A program made the translations under genes and the position numbers. The notes beneath the pieces are model-generated. The model was not told where the DNA came from and searched no databases. It was given only the letters and a program-made list of their open reading frames with translations. Below, piece after piece: positions 53,506 to 60,790 of a stretch of 64,000 nt of DNA; position 1 is the stretch's first letter; each line of letters opens with the position of its first letter. The DNA is from JAGTVG01 sp964543195 (GTDB taxonomy: Bacteria; Bacteroidota; Bacteroidia; Cytophagales; Cyclobacteriaceae), in the NCBI GenBank assembly GCA_964543195.1, contig CAZIXF010000003.1, positions 1 through 64,000 on the forward strand, written 5' to 3'.

Positions 53506-54321
53506 ATGAGACACGGAAAAAGGTTAAATCATCTGGGAAGGACTGCACCGCACAGGAAAGCAACCTTATCGAATCTTGCTTCCTCGCTGCTGTTGTATAA
53601 ACGCATAAATACTACCCTGGCCAAAGCAAAAGAGTTGCGCAGGTATGTGGAGCCATTAATCACCAAGGCGAAAAACGATACGACTCACAGCAGAAGGATT
53701 GTATTTTCCTATCTGCAGAACAAGGAATCGGTATCTGCCTTGTATAATGAGGTGGTGGACCGGGTTGGCGAAAGGCCCGGAGGTTATACACGCATCATTA
53801 AATTGGGCAGCCGGCTGGGGGATAATGCTGAAATGGCCATGATTGAACTGGTCGACTTCAATGATCTTCTTCTTGAAGAAGCTGCTCCGAAAAAGACCAG
53901 GACCAGAAGAAGCAGAAGAGGAGGAGGGAAAGGTAAAATTCAGGAGACAGAATCTGCGGATACCAAAGAAACCGAAAAGAAAAAATCAACGGAAGGGAAG
54001 CAACAGGAGACGAAAAAGGCTGAAGAGGTAAAGGAAGATAAGGCCGAAACCGAAAAAGCGAAAGAGCCGGAAGCGGCTGCCTCCGAAGAAAGGAAAGAGG
54101 ATCAGCCTTCGGACAAAACCGGATCTGTAAAAGAGGAAAAGAAAGATGAAGGGCAGTCCTCAAAGGAGCCTCAGGGCACTGCCGGCAAAGAAGAAAAAGC
54201 GAAAGCAGAAGAAACGGAATCGGCCGGGACCGGCAAGGAAGATAAGGCCCCCGATGAAGCGAAAGAAGAAAAAAAGAAAGAAGAGGATAAGAATGACGGG
54301 GAGGAAGAAGATAAAAAATAA
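53506..54321 (+). CDS. rplQ: 50S ribosomal protein bL17 with long charged tail
   Basis: 50S protein near the tunnel exit. Residues 1-120 are a normal L17 core (RHGKRLNHLGRTAPHRKATLSNL, then ELVDFND). A basic linker (about 129-144, rich in Lys and Arg) leads to a 127-residue tail made almost entirely of Glu, Lys, Ala, Ser, Thr and Gly. At 271 residues the protein is more than twice the E. coli length (127). The tail is probably disordered. The frame is open to a normal stop, followed by a terminator, so the extension is not a frameshift at the end. Confidence 0.93.
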   Translation: MRHGKRLNHLGRTAPHRKATLSNLASSLLLYKRINTTLAKAKELRRYVEPLITKAKNDTTHSRRIVFSYLQNKESVSALYNEVVDRVGERPGGYTRIIKLGSRLGDNAEMAMIELVDFNDLLLEEAAPKKTRTRRSRRGGGKGKIQETESADTKETEKKKSTEGKQQETKKAEEVKEDKAETEKAKEPEAAASEERKEDQPSDKTGSVKEEKKDEGQSSKEPQGTAGKEEKAKAEETESAGTGKEDKAPDEAKEEKKKEEDKNDGEEEDKK

Positions 54322-54348
54322 AAAAAAACATCAAAAGATCCGTTTTAT

Positions 54349-54380
54349 AGGGGCTCTGATTTGTTCGGAACCCCTTTTTT
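54349..54380 (+). terminator. Intrinsic terminator after rplQ
   Basis: AGGGGCTC (54349-54356) pairs with GAACCCCT (54368-54375) with one mismatch, followed by six Ts. It closes the ribosomal operon 27 nt after the rplQ stop. Confidence 0.7.
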
Positions 54381-54405
54381 ATTTACAAATAATTAACAGG
54401 CCGGA

Positions 54406-54437
54406 TTAGTCAAACAATAGTGAAATGGTTAATTTTG
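54406..54437 (+). promoter_or_regulatory. Promoter for carA
   Basis: TAATTTTG at 54430-54437 matches the -7 consensus, with TTAG (54406-54409) at the -33 position and a 20-nt spacer, the same variant as before rpsH. The predicted start is about 15 nt before the carA ATG. Confidence 0.5.
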
Positions 54438-54457
54438 CCAAAACATAAGGATGAAGG

Positions 54458-55561
54458 ATGAAAGAAATTTTCAGTAAAGATGCAGTAATTTATCTTGAAG
54501 ACGGCACCACATTCAGGGGGAAAGCTATCGGGAAGATTGGTGCTACCGGAGGTGAAATTTGTTTCAATACAGGTATGACCGGATATCAGGAGATATATAC
54601 CGATCCATCGTACTTTGGTCAGATCATCGTGAACACTACCTCCCACATTGGTAATTATGGTGCGAAAAACCATGAAACAGAATCCGATCATCCCCAGATC
54701 GCAGGGATAGTAGTCAATGATTTTGCCGAAGTATTCAGCCGGATCACGGCCGATGAAAGTCTTCAGGAGTATTTGTACCGGAATGATGTGGTCGGCATCA
54801 CTGAAATAGATACCCGGGCCCTGGTACGGCATATCCGGGATAAAGGAGCCATGAATGCCATCATTTCTTCAGAAAACGTAGACCAGGCATTTCTTGAGAA
54901 AGAAATTAAAAAGGTGCCCTCCATGAGCGGGCTGGAGTTGTCCTCTAAAGTGACCACTGATAAACCCTATTTTTACGGCGATGAAAACAATGATTTCCGT
55001 GTGGCCGTGCTTGACCTGGGGATTAAAAGAAGTATTTTGAAAAACCTGGCTTCAAAGGGTTGTTATTGCAAAGTGTTTCCGGCAAAAACCTCATTCAAAG
55101 AAATGCTGGAATGGAATCCACAGGGCTTTTTTATTTCTAATGGACCCGGCGACCCTGCAGCCATGGATTATGCTATCAGTACAGTTCGCGAAATACTGGA
55201 CAATGATATTCCTCTTTTTGGAATATGCCTGGGACATCAGCTGCTTGCACTGGCAAATGACGTGCCTACCTATAAAATGCACCACGGCCACAGGGGGCTG
55301 AATCATCCTGTTAAAAATCTTGAAACGGGAAAAAGTGAAGTGACTTCCCAGAATCATGGATTCAACGTCAGCAAGGATAACCTCGATAAACATCCCAATG
55401 TGGTTATGACGCATATGCATTTAAATGATGGCACCCTGGCGGGTCTGAAACTTACCAATAAGAAAGCCTTCTCAGTACAGTATCATCCCGAAGCCTCTCC
55501 CGGACCACATGATTCACGATATTTATTTGATACCTTTTTTTCATTAATGAATAATAAATAA
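54458..55561 (+). CDS. carA: Carbamoyl-phosphate synthase small subunit
   Basis: Glutaminase subunit that passes ammonia to CarB for arginine and pyrimidine synthesis. The 367-residue protein has the N-terminal CarA domain (YLEDGTTFRG, FNTGMTGYQEI) and a class I glutamine amidotransferase domain with the triad Cys257 (GICLGHQ), His343 and Glu345 (HPEASPGP). All are present. carB is not adjacent. eno follows after 16 nt and may share the transcript. Confidence 0.96.
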   Translation: MKEIFSKDAVIYLEDGTTFRGKAIGKIGATGGEICFNTGMTGYQEIYTDPSYFGQIIVNTTSHIGNYGAKNHETESDHPQIAGIVVNDFAEVFSRITADESLQEYLYRNDVVGITEIDTRALVRHIRDKGAMNAIISSENVDQAFLEKEIKKVPSMSGLELSSKVTTDKPYFYGDENNDFRVAVLDLGIKRSILKNLASKGCYCKVFPAKTSFKEMLEWNPQGFFISNGPGDPAAMDYAISTVREILDNDIPLFGICLGHQLLALANDVPTYKMHHGHRGLNHPVKNLETGKSEVTSQNHGFNVSKDNLDKHPNVVMTHMHLNDGTLAGLKLTNKKAFSVQYHPEASPGPHDSRYLFDTFFSLMNNK

Positions 55562-55577
55562 TTAAACTTTTATTGTT

Positions 55578-56858
55578 ATGAGTTTTATCGAAAGTATACA
55601 TGCTAGACAAATTTTAGATTCCAGGGGTAATCCCACCATTGAAGTGGAAGTGATCACTGAAAATGGTTTCTTCGGCAGGGCGGCCGTCCCTTCGGGTGCT
55701 TCTACAGGCGAAAATGAAGCCGTTGAGCTTCGTGATGGTGATCAATCAAAATACCTGGGTAAAGGGGTACTTAAAGCAGTGGAAAATGTGAATGAGGTGA
55801 TTTCCGAGGAATTGCTCGGGCTCTCGGTCTTCGATCAGAATTTGATCGACAGGATCATGATAGAGCTGGATGGCACGGAAAACAAAAGCAAACTCGGCGC
55901 CAATGCTATCCTGGGTGTTTCCCTTGCTGTGGCCAAAGCGGCTGCGGAAGAACTCGGTTTGCCTTTATTCAGGTACATAGGTGGAGCCAATGCACATACG
56001 TTACCGGTGCCCATGATGAATATCATTAATGGTGGTTCTCATTCCGATGCTCCTATTGCATTTCAGGAGTTCATGATCCGGCCGGTGGGTGCTCCCAATT
56101 TCAGTGAAGCCCTCCGAATGGGCGCAGAGGTATTTCACAACCTCAAGAAAATTATTAAAGACAAGGGGTTGAGCACCGCAGTGGGCGACGAAGGAGGTTT
56201 TGCTCCCAACCTTTCAGGAGGTACCGAAGAAGCCCTGGATAGCATACTGAAGGCGGTCGATGCAGCAGGTTATAAGCCTGGAACCGACATCACTATTGCA
56301 CTGGATTGTGCCTCCTCTGAGTTCTATGAAGACGGGAAATATAATTACGCCAAATTTGAAGGTAAGGAGGGTGCCGTGCGGAATAAGGAAGAGCAGGTGG
56401 ATTATCTTGCGGAACTGATAGATAAATATCCAATCGATTCAATTGAAGACGGATGTGATGAAAATGACTGGGAAGGCTGGAAATTACTTACCGAAAAAAT
56501 TGGGGATAAATGTCAGCTGGTAGGAGACGATCTTCTGGTGACCAATGTTAAATTCCTTAAAAGAGGCATTGAAGAAAAGGCCGGCAATTCCATTCTGATC
56601 AAGGTGAACCAGATAGGATCCCTGTCGGAAACCCTGGATGCCATTGAAATGGCTCATAAAGCCGGATGGACCTGTGTGATCTCACACCGCTCGGGTGAGA
56701 CCGAAGATGCAACTATTGCCGATATAGCAGTAGCTACCAATGCAGGGCAGATTAAAACCGGCTCGATGTCACGCTCTGACCGAATGGCAAAATACAATCA
56801 ATTGCTGAGAATAGAAGAAGAATTGGCCGAAGTGGCTTTCTATCCAACCAAAAAATAA
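55578..56858 (+). CDS. eno: Enolase
   Basis: Converts 2-phosphoglycerate to phosphoenolpyruvate in glycolysis. The 426-residue protein has the N-terminal ARQILDSRGNPTIEVEV and FGRAAVPSGASTGENEAVELRD segments, the metal site around SIEDGCDENDWEGW and GDDLLVTN, the catalytic-lysine strand ILIKVNQIGS, and SHRSGETEDATIAD. A strong terminator follows. Confidence 0.98.
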   Translation: MSFIESIHARQILDSRGNPTIEVEVITENGFFGRAAVPSGASTGENEAVELRDGDQSKYLGKGVLKAVENVNEVISEELLGLSVFDQNLIDRIMIELDGTENKSKLGANAILGVSLAVAKAAAEELGLPLFRYIGGANAHTLPVPMMNIINGGSHSDAPIAFQEFMIRPVGAPNFSEALRMGAEVFHNLKKIIKDKGLSTAVGDEGGFAPNLSGGTEEALDSILKAVDAAGYKPGTDITIALDCASSEFYEDGKYNYAKFEGKEGAVRNKEEQVDYLAELIDKYPIDSIEDGCDENDWEGWKLLTEKIGDKCQLVGDDLLVTNVKFLKRGIEEKAGNSILIKVNQIGSLSETLDAIEMAHKAGWTCVISHRSGETEDATIADIAVATNAGQIKTGSMSRSDRMAKYNQLLRIEEELAEVAFYPTKK

Positions 56859-56891
56859 CCAATTCATAAAAATAACCCAATCCATAAAAAT

Positions 56892-56924
56892 AAAAAAGCC
56901 CCGGGATGATTTCAGGGCTTTTTT
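56892..56924 (+). terminator. Intrinsic terminator after eno
   Basis: AAAAAAGCCC (56892-56901) pairs with GGGCTTTTTT (56915-56924) around a 13-nt loop. The A-run on the 5' side means it could work in both directions. A TACTTTAG sequence resembling a -7 box for the next gene lies 18 nt downstream. Confidence 0.8.
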
Positions 56925-56967
56925 ATTTGGATACATTTTATTACTTTAGTTACCCAAATAGAGGCCA

Positions 56968-57261
56968 ATGTTTAAAAAATTACCAATATTTGTCAGAAAC
57001 TTTTACTTTCTGGTAGGTGCCTTTTTCCTGGTGTGGATGCTTTTCATTGATTCCAATGATTTTTATTCACAGTTTAAGAAGAGAAAAAAGCTAAGAGAAC
57101 TGGAAAGGCAGAAAGAATATTATATACAGAAAATTGAGGAGGTGCAAAAGGACCGGCATGAATTGCTGAGCGATGACAAACTGCTTGAAAAGTTTGCCCG
57201 GGAGAAATATTTAATGAAAAGGGACAAAGAAGATCTGTATGTAATTGTTGCAGAAGACTAA
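56968..57261 (+). CDS. FtsB/DivIC-family septum formation protein
   Basis: Small bitopic protein of the divisome, which bridges FtsL and FtsQ to activate septal peptidoglycan synthesis. The 97-residue protein has a short cytoplasmic start, one membrane helix (about 11-27), and a coiled coil rich in Glu, Lys and Arg (about 37-67). An EKFAREKYLMKRDKEDLYVI C-terminal region follows, with the family's REKY pattern. It lies downstream of eno, a common place for ftsB. Confidence 0.85.
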   Translation: MFKKLPIFVRNFYFLVGAFFLVWMLFIDSNDFYSQFKKRKKLRELERQKEYYIQKIEEVQKDRHELLSDDKLLEKFAREKYLMKRDKEDLYVIVAED

Positions 57262-57302
57262 CATAACCTTCCCCGCGTATTACCCGAAAAGGTAATCAGA
57301 AT

Positions 57303-57851
57303 ATGAAAAAATCAATAGTTTTAGCAATCGCAGTATTGGTGTGCCAGGTTGTTACAGCCCAGGTGCAGATAGATGAGCAGGAGGATCCTTCTTTTGTCGA
57401 CCGGTTATATTTCAGTCCTAACTTCAGTCTTTCGTTTGGAACGATTACCCAGGTTTATGTTTCTCCCGCGGTGGGTTATATGATCACCCGGAGCCTTTCC
57501 GCCGGGGTGGGAATTTCTTACCAGTACTACCGGAATAGGTTTTATGATTACACAACCCATATCTATGGGGGCAAATTATTTGTCCGTCAGAATATCAGGT
57601 TAATGAATTTGCCCTTGTTCCTATATAGTGAATATGAGAACCTGAATGTAGATGTCAGGGAACAGGTTTCACCGGATGAGTTTGTATTAGTAAGGGATTG
57701 GGTACCCTCCCTGTTTTTTGGTGGAGGATTATTCCAGTCTTTCGGCAGAAGAGGCGGTTTCTATATAGTGGGTATGTATAACGTGATTTACGACACGCAG
57801 CGATCACCCTATAACAGCCCGTGGGTTCTCAGGGTGGGTCTTACATTGTAA
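57303..57851 (+). CDS. Probable outer-membrane beta-barrel protein
   Basis: A 182-residue protein with a signal peptide (about 1-20, ending VTAQ) and alternating hydrophobic strands such as SFGTITQVYVSPAVGYMITRSLSAGVGISYQYYRN. It ends WVLRVGLTL, which fits a barrel strand at the outer membrane. I do not recognise a specific function. It lies 41 nt after the DivIC-like gene and ends 14 nt from the convergent dehydrogenase. Confidence 0.65.
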   Translation: MKKSIVLAIAVLVCQVVTAQVQIDEQEDPSFVDRLYFSPNFSLSFGTITQVYVSPAVGYMITRSLSAGVGISYQYYRNRFYDYTTHIYGGKLFVRQNIRLMNLPLFLYSEYENLNVDVREQVSPDEFVLVRDWVPSLFFGGGLFQSFGRRGGFYIVGMYNVIYDTQRSPYNSPWVLRVGLTL

Positions 57852-57865
57852 TGCCCGCGAATAAA

Positions 57866-58942
57866 TTATTCAAATCTGATAGAAAACCTTTCAGCCAGAT
57901 TTTTCAGATCCTCTATTACTTTATCATGTAACAGGATACCCTTTTTTCCCCGTTCTTCTTCAAATTGTTTTTCCGGATCACCGGGGATCAGTACGGGCTG
58001 GCCGGGATCAGCAGGTTCCGCTTTTCTGAACCGTTCGATCCAGTTGTCCATATGATTTAAAAATTCATCCCTGGGACGAAACGCATCAATACGCAGGGCT
58101 CCCAGAAAATGTCCCAATCCCTCTCCGACTGGATCGGCCGCAAGGGGGAGAAAACTCACAAAAGGAGGGGCCCATGGGCCGTAATTGGCTCCGCTCAATA
58201 CTGCCGAGAGGATGTCTACAATGGATCCGAGGCAGTAGCCCTTATGGCTGCCATGGTCCCTGTCGCTTCCCAGGGGCAGCAGGGCACCGCCGGATTTAAG
58301 TTCATAGGGATCTTTGGATGATTTACCCTCTTTTGTCTGTACCCAACCCAGTGGGGCCTTTTCATTTTTTCTTTGAAGGATCTCCAGCTTACCATTGGCT
58401 ACAGTGGTGGTCGAAAAATCAGCAATAAAGGGCGAATGTTTCCCGGCCGGTATGGCTACGGAAATGGGATTGGTGCCCAGCATGCGTTCCCGTGAAAAGG
58501 TGGGCGCTACAAGCGGGCTGGCATTGGTCATGGATACCCCTATCATTTCCTCTTTCAGGGCCATCATGGCATGATATCCTGCAATACCGTAATGATTGGA
58601 ATTTTTTACGGCTACCCAGCCGGTTCCTGCATTAACGGCTTTTCCCATGGCTATTTTCATGGCTTTGGGTGCTACCACAAGCCCTAGACCCTGGTCACCA
58701 TCCACAGTAGCTGTTCCAGGAGTCTCATGAACTATACGTATATCCGGACTGGGATTCAGCCGCTCTTTTTCCCATAATCGAACATAACCGGAAAGCCGGG
58801 CTACCCCATGAGAATCGACCCCTCTCAGATCGGCAGAGATCAGTACATCCGAGGCAAGTTCAGCATGTTCATCATTGCAACCGATTGCAGAAAACACCTG
58901 AATGCAGAAATCCTTTAATTGTTGGGTGTTGTAATTATTCAT
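57866..58942 (-). CDS. Ldh-family (malate/L-lactate/ureidoglycolate) dehydrogenase
   Basis: NAD(P)-dependent oxidoreductase of the type II malate/L-lactate dehydrogenase family. From the ATG at 58942 it has 358 residues (a TTG three nt upstream is also possible). Family motifs are DLRGVDSHGVARL, NSNHYGIAGYHAM with the probable catalytic histidine, MTNASPLVAPTFSRERMLGTNPISVAIP and HKGYCLG. The substrate is uncertain because the family covers malate, lactate, ureidoglycolate and 2,3-diketogulonate. A promoter (TTAG-N19-TATTTTTG) precedes it. Confidence 0.88.
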   Translation of the reverse strand: MNNYNTQQLKDFCIQVFSAIGCNDEHAELASDVLISADLRGVDSHGVARLSGYVRLWEKERLNPSPDIRIVHETPGTATVDGDQGLGLVVAPKAMKIAMGKAVNAGTGWVAVKNSNHYGIAGYHAMMALKEEMIGVSMTNASPLVAPTFSRERMLGTNPISVAIPAGKHSPFIADFSTTTVANGKLEILQRKNEKAPLGWVQTKEGKSSKDPYELKSGGALLPLGSDRDHGSHKGYCLGSIVDILSAVLSGANYGPWAPPFVSFLPLAADPVGEGLGHFLGALRIDAFRPRDEFLNHMDNWIERFRKAEPADPGQPVLIPGDPEKQFEEERGKKGILLHDKVIEDLKNLAERFSIRFE

Positions 58943-58960
58943 CAATCTTTAAATCTTGCG

Positions 58961-58991
58961 CAAAAATAGGAAATACTCCTGCATAAACTAA
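58961..58991 (-). promoter_or_regulatory. Promoter for the Ldh-family gene
   Basis: On the minus strand TATTTTTG (58961-58968) matches the -7 consensus, with TTAG (58988-58991) 19 nt upstream. The predicted start lies about 12 nt before the ATG at 58942. Confidence 0.5.
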
Positions 58992-59054
58992 ATAAATAAC
59001 GAAAGAGTGTCCGGACCGCCGGTCCATTGCAGTGAGTTGGAAGAGGAAACCCGG

Positions 59055-60008
59055 TCAGGCGCTCAGTTCGCGAATCTGATCATCCTCGATATAACAGGCA
59101 AGCATACCCTCCTTCAGCGAATAGGCAGAAGCCCTCATATTTATAAAACGATGGCTTTTCAATACGAATTTTATGAGTAATGTGGACATGCCTATCATGT
59201 CGGCACGCATAGCGGCCATGCCTGGAATTTTTAACCGTTCTTTCCTGTTTTTAGAGATAATTTCTTCATGGATTGAATGAAACTCCCTCAGGGAAATCGG
59301 GTTTTCGGTATTTTCACCGTGCTTAATAAGATGGTGTTTTTCGCAGAAAATATCACTCAGGGTATCGAAGGTACCCGACGAACCAATCAGTGTATCGGGC
59401 CTGTGACGCTTGAGGGCCTGTTGAAGAGGATGAAGTTTGCCCTGCAGATATTCTTCCAGAGCAACAAGGTCTTTTTTGCTTACCGGATCATGGATATGAA
59501 ATTTATCGTACAGACGCTGGGCTCCTATCTCTATGCTTTTTTTCCAGAAGATCTCATACTGGTTCGCCATGATGAATTCCACGCTTCCTCCACCAATATC
59601 CATGATTAGAGATGTTCCCGGACCTATATTCAATGCCTGCCTCACCCCAAGGTATATATACTCCGCTTCCTGGTTACCCTCAATGATTTCTGCTTTGATA
59701 CCCAATAATTCATTGATTTTGTTTAAAAGATCTTCTCCATTGGAAGCACTCCTGATCCCCGAGGTGGCCACCGCTTTAATATCATCAACCTTATGGTTTC
59801 CAAGGATCTTTTCAATTAATGATATGGCTTTTAACGCCCTGTGAATCCCCGCCTCCCTTATCTTTCCGTTATTGATTCCATTTTGACCGATTTTCACAGG
59901 GTATTTTACTTTATGAATAATTCTGAATGAACTCAGACCAATCTCTGCAATCATCAGGTGAAAGGTATTTGTACCCAGGTCAAGTATCGCAACTTTTTTC
60001 TCTTTCAT
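59055..60008 (-). CDS. Ppx/GppA-family phosphatase
   Basis: Member of the exopolyphosphatase/guanosine pentaphosphatase family, which hydrolyses polyphosphate or pppGpp. The 317-residue protein has the actin-like ATPase-fold motifs: VAILDLGTNTFHLMIAEI near the start, ATSGIRSASNGEDLL, EIIEGNQEAEYIYLGV and LIMDIGGGSVEFI. It lacks the C-terminal HD-like extension of E. coli Ppx (over 500 residues), so it is the short form. Which substrate it uses cannot be judged from sequence. Confidence 0.9.
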   Translation of the reverse strand: MKEKKVAILDLGTNTFHLMIAEIGLSSFRIIHKVKYPVKIGQNGINNGKIREAGIHRALKAISLIEKILGNHKVDDIKAVATSGIRSASNGEDLLNKINELLGIKAEIIEGNQEAEYIYLGVRQALNIGPGTSLIMDIGGGSVEFIMANQYEIFWKKSIEIGAQRLYDKFHIHDPVSKKDLVALEEYLQGKLHPLQQALKRHRPDTLIGSSGTFDTLSDIFCEKHHLIKHGENTENPISLREFHSIHEEIISKNRKERLKIPGMAAMRADMIGMSTLLIKFVLKSHRFINMRASAYSLKEGMLACYIEDDQIRELSA

Positions 60009-60452
60009 TCTAATTGAATCCTTTCTGCTTATTTGTCAGATTTTAAACTAAATAGGCTATGGAAGTTTTAAAAGGATATAATGCATTACTGGTTTAAAGA
60101 AGGTGCAAATTTATAGTAAATAATTTGATTTAAGAAACATTATACTGAAAAGAGAATAAAAATTACCGGATTGTTCTGATGCCGGCCTAACCTTTTGGAG
60201 TATGGATAATGATATCGGATTCTATGATTAAATATAAATAGATATAAAATATTAGTTATTTTTATTATATTCATACTAGGCAGGAACACCGATGAAACCC
60301 GATTTTTAACAAAGTTTTAACAGAATAAAAATTAATTATATAATCTGAATTGAACAGAATTTTAAAAAATTGAGATAATTTCGCATTTCGATATACCAGG
60401 AAAAATTGTACCGATCTCATTACTCATAATTTAACGCATAAAATAACCGAAA
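60009..60452. other. 444-nt intergenic region
   Basis: AT-rich divergent gap between the Ppx/GppA gene and the small basic protein gene. I found no tRNA or open frame of note. A TAATTTCG near its right end (60376-60383) is one base from the -7 consensus. The length is unusual for this dense region, so a small RNA or regulatory leader is possible but not shown. Confidence 0.4.
60376..60383 (+). promoter_or_regulatory. Possible -7 box for the small basic protein gene
   Basis: TAATTTCG differs from TAnnTTTG at one base. The nearest -33-like ATTG lies 23 nt upstream. It would give a leader of about 63 nt. Confidence 0.3.
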
Positions 60453-60734
60453 ATGAGCAACGCAGCAGTAAACCAAAAACTTGAAAAAGCATGTAAGGAT
60501 GCTTTGGCGCAATTTGAAAAAATTGGCGATGAAAAATTTTACGATATACGGTCAAAACTGGAATTTGTGCTGGGAAGTTATGGTTTTGACGGAAACCCTG
60601 TCGGATTGTATGAATTCACGAAAAGATCTTCAGAGATGCTAAAAAAATACAAAAAAAACAATCCGAGGAAAGTGCCCAAAACCGTAATTGAATCAATGGA
60701 TAAGGCAGTGGATGCTTATGAAAAAAATAAATAA
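60453..60734 (+). CDS. Small helical basic protein of unknown function
   Basis: A 93-residue protein that I do not recognise. It has no signal peptide or membrane segment, has one cysteine (Cys11), and is rich in Lys, with several predicted helices. It begins SNAAVNQKLEKACKDALAQF, has a central LGSYGFDGNPVGLYEF loop, and a Lys/Asn/Pro-rich stretch (MLKKYKKNNPRKVPKT) before a final helix. The high lysine content allows nucleic-acid binding, but nothing in the sequence shows it. It stands alone after a 444-nt gap and is followed by a strong terminator, so it is its own transcription unit. Confidence 0.75.
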   Translation: MSNAAVNQKLEKACKDALAQFEKIGDEKFYDIRSKLEFVLGSYGFDGNPVGLYEFTKRSSEMLKKYKKNNPRKVPKTVIESMDKAVDAYEKNK

Positions 60735-60741
60735 TATAAAA

Positions 60742-60788
60742 AACAGGCTCACCGGTAACCCTGCTTCATGAGCCTGTTTTCCTTTTTT
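60742..60788. terminator. Bidirectional terminator between convergent genes
   Basis: AACAGGCTCA (60742-60751) pairs perfectly with TGAGCCTGTT (60769-60778) around a 17-nt loop, with a T-rich run after it and an A-rich run before it. It can serve both the small basic protein gene and the large Asp-box protein gene. Confidence 0.8.
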
Positions 60789-60790
60789 TG

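Noticed and set aside
53893..54321. Frameshifted or fused gene at the end of rplQ
   Set aside because: The tail stays in frame with the core, has uniform composition and ends at a stop just before a terminator, so a genuine extension is likelier.
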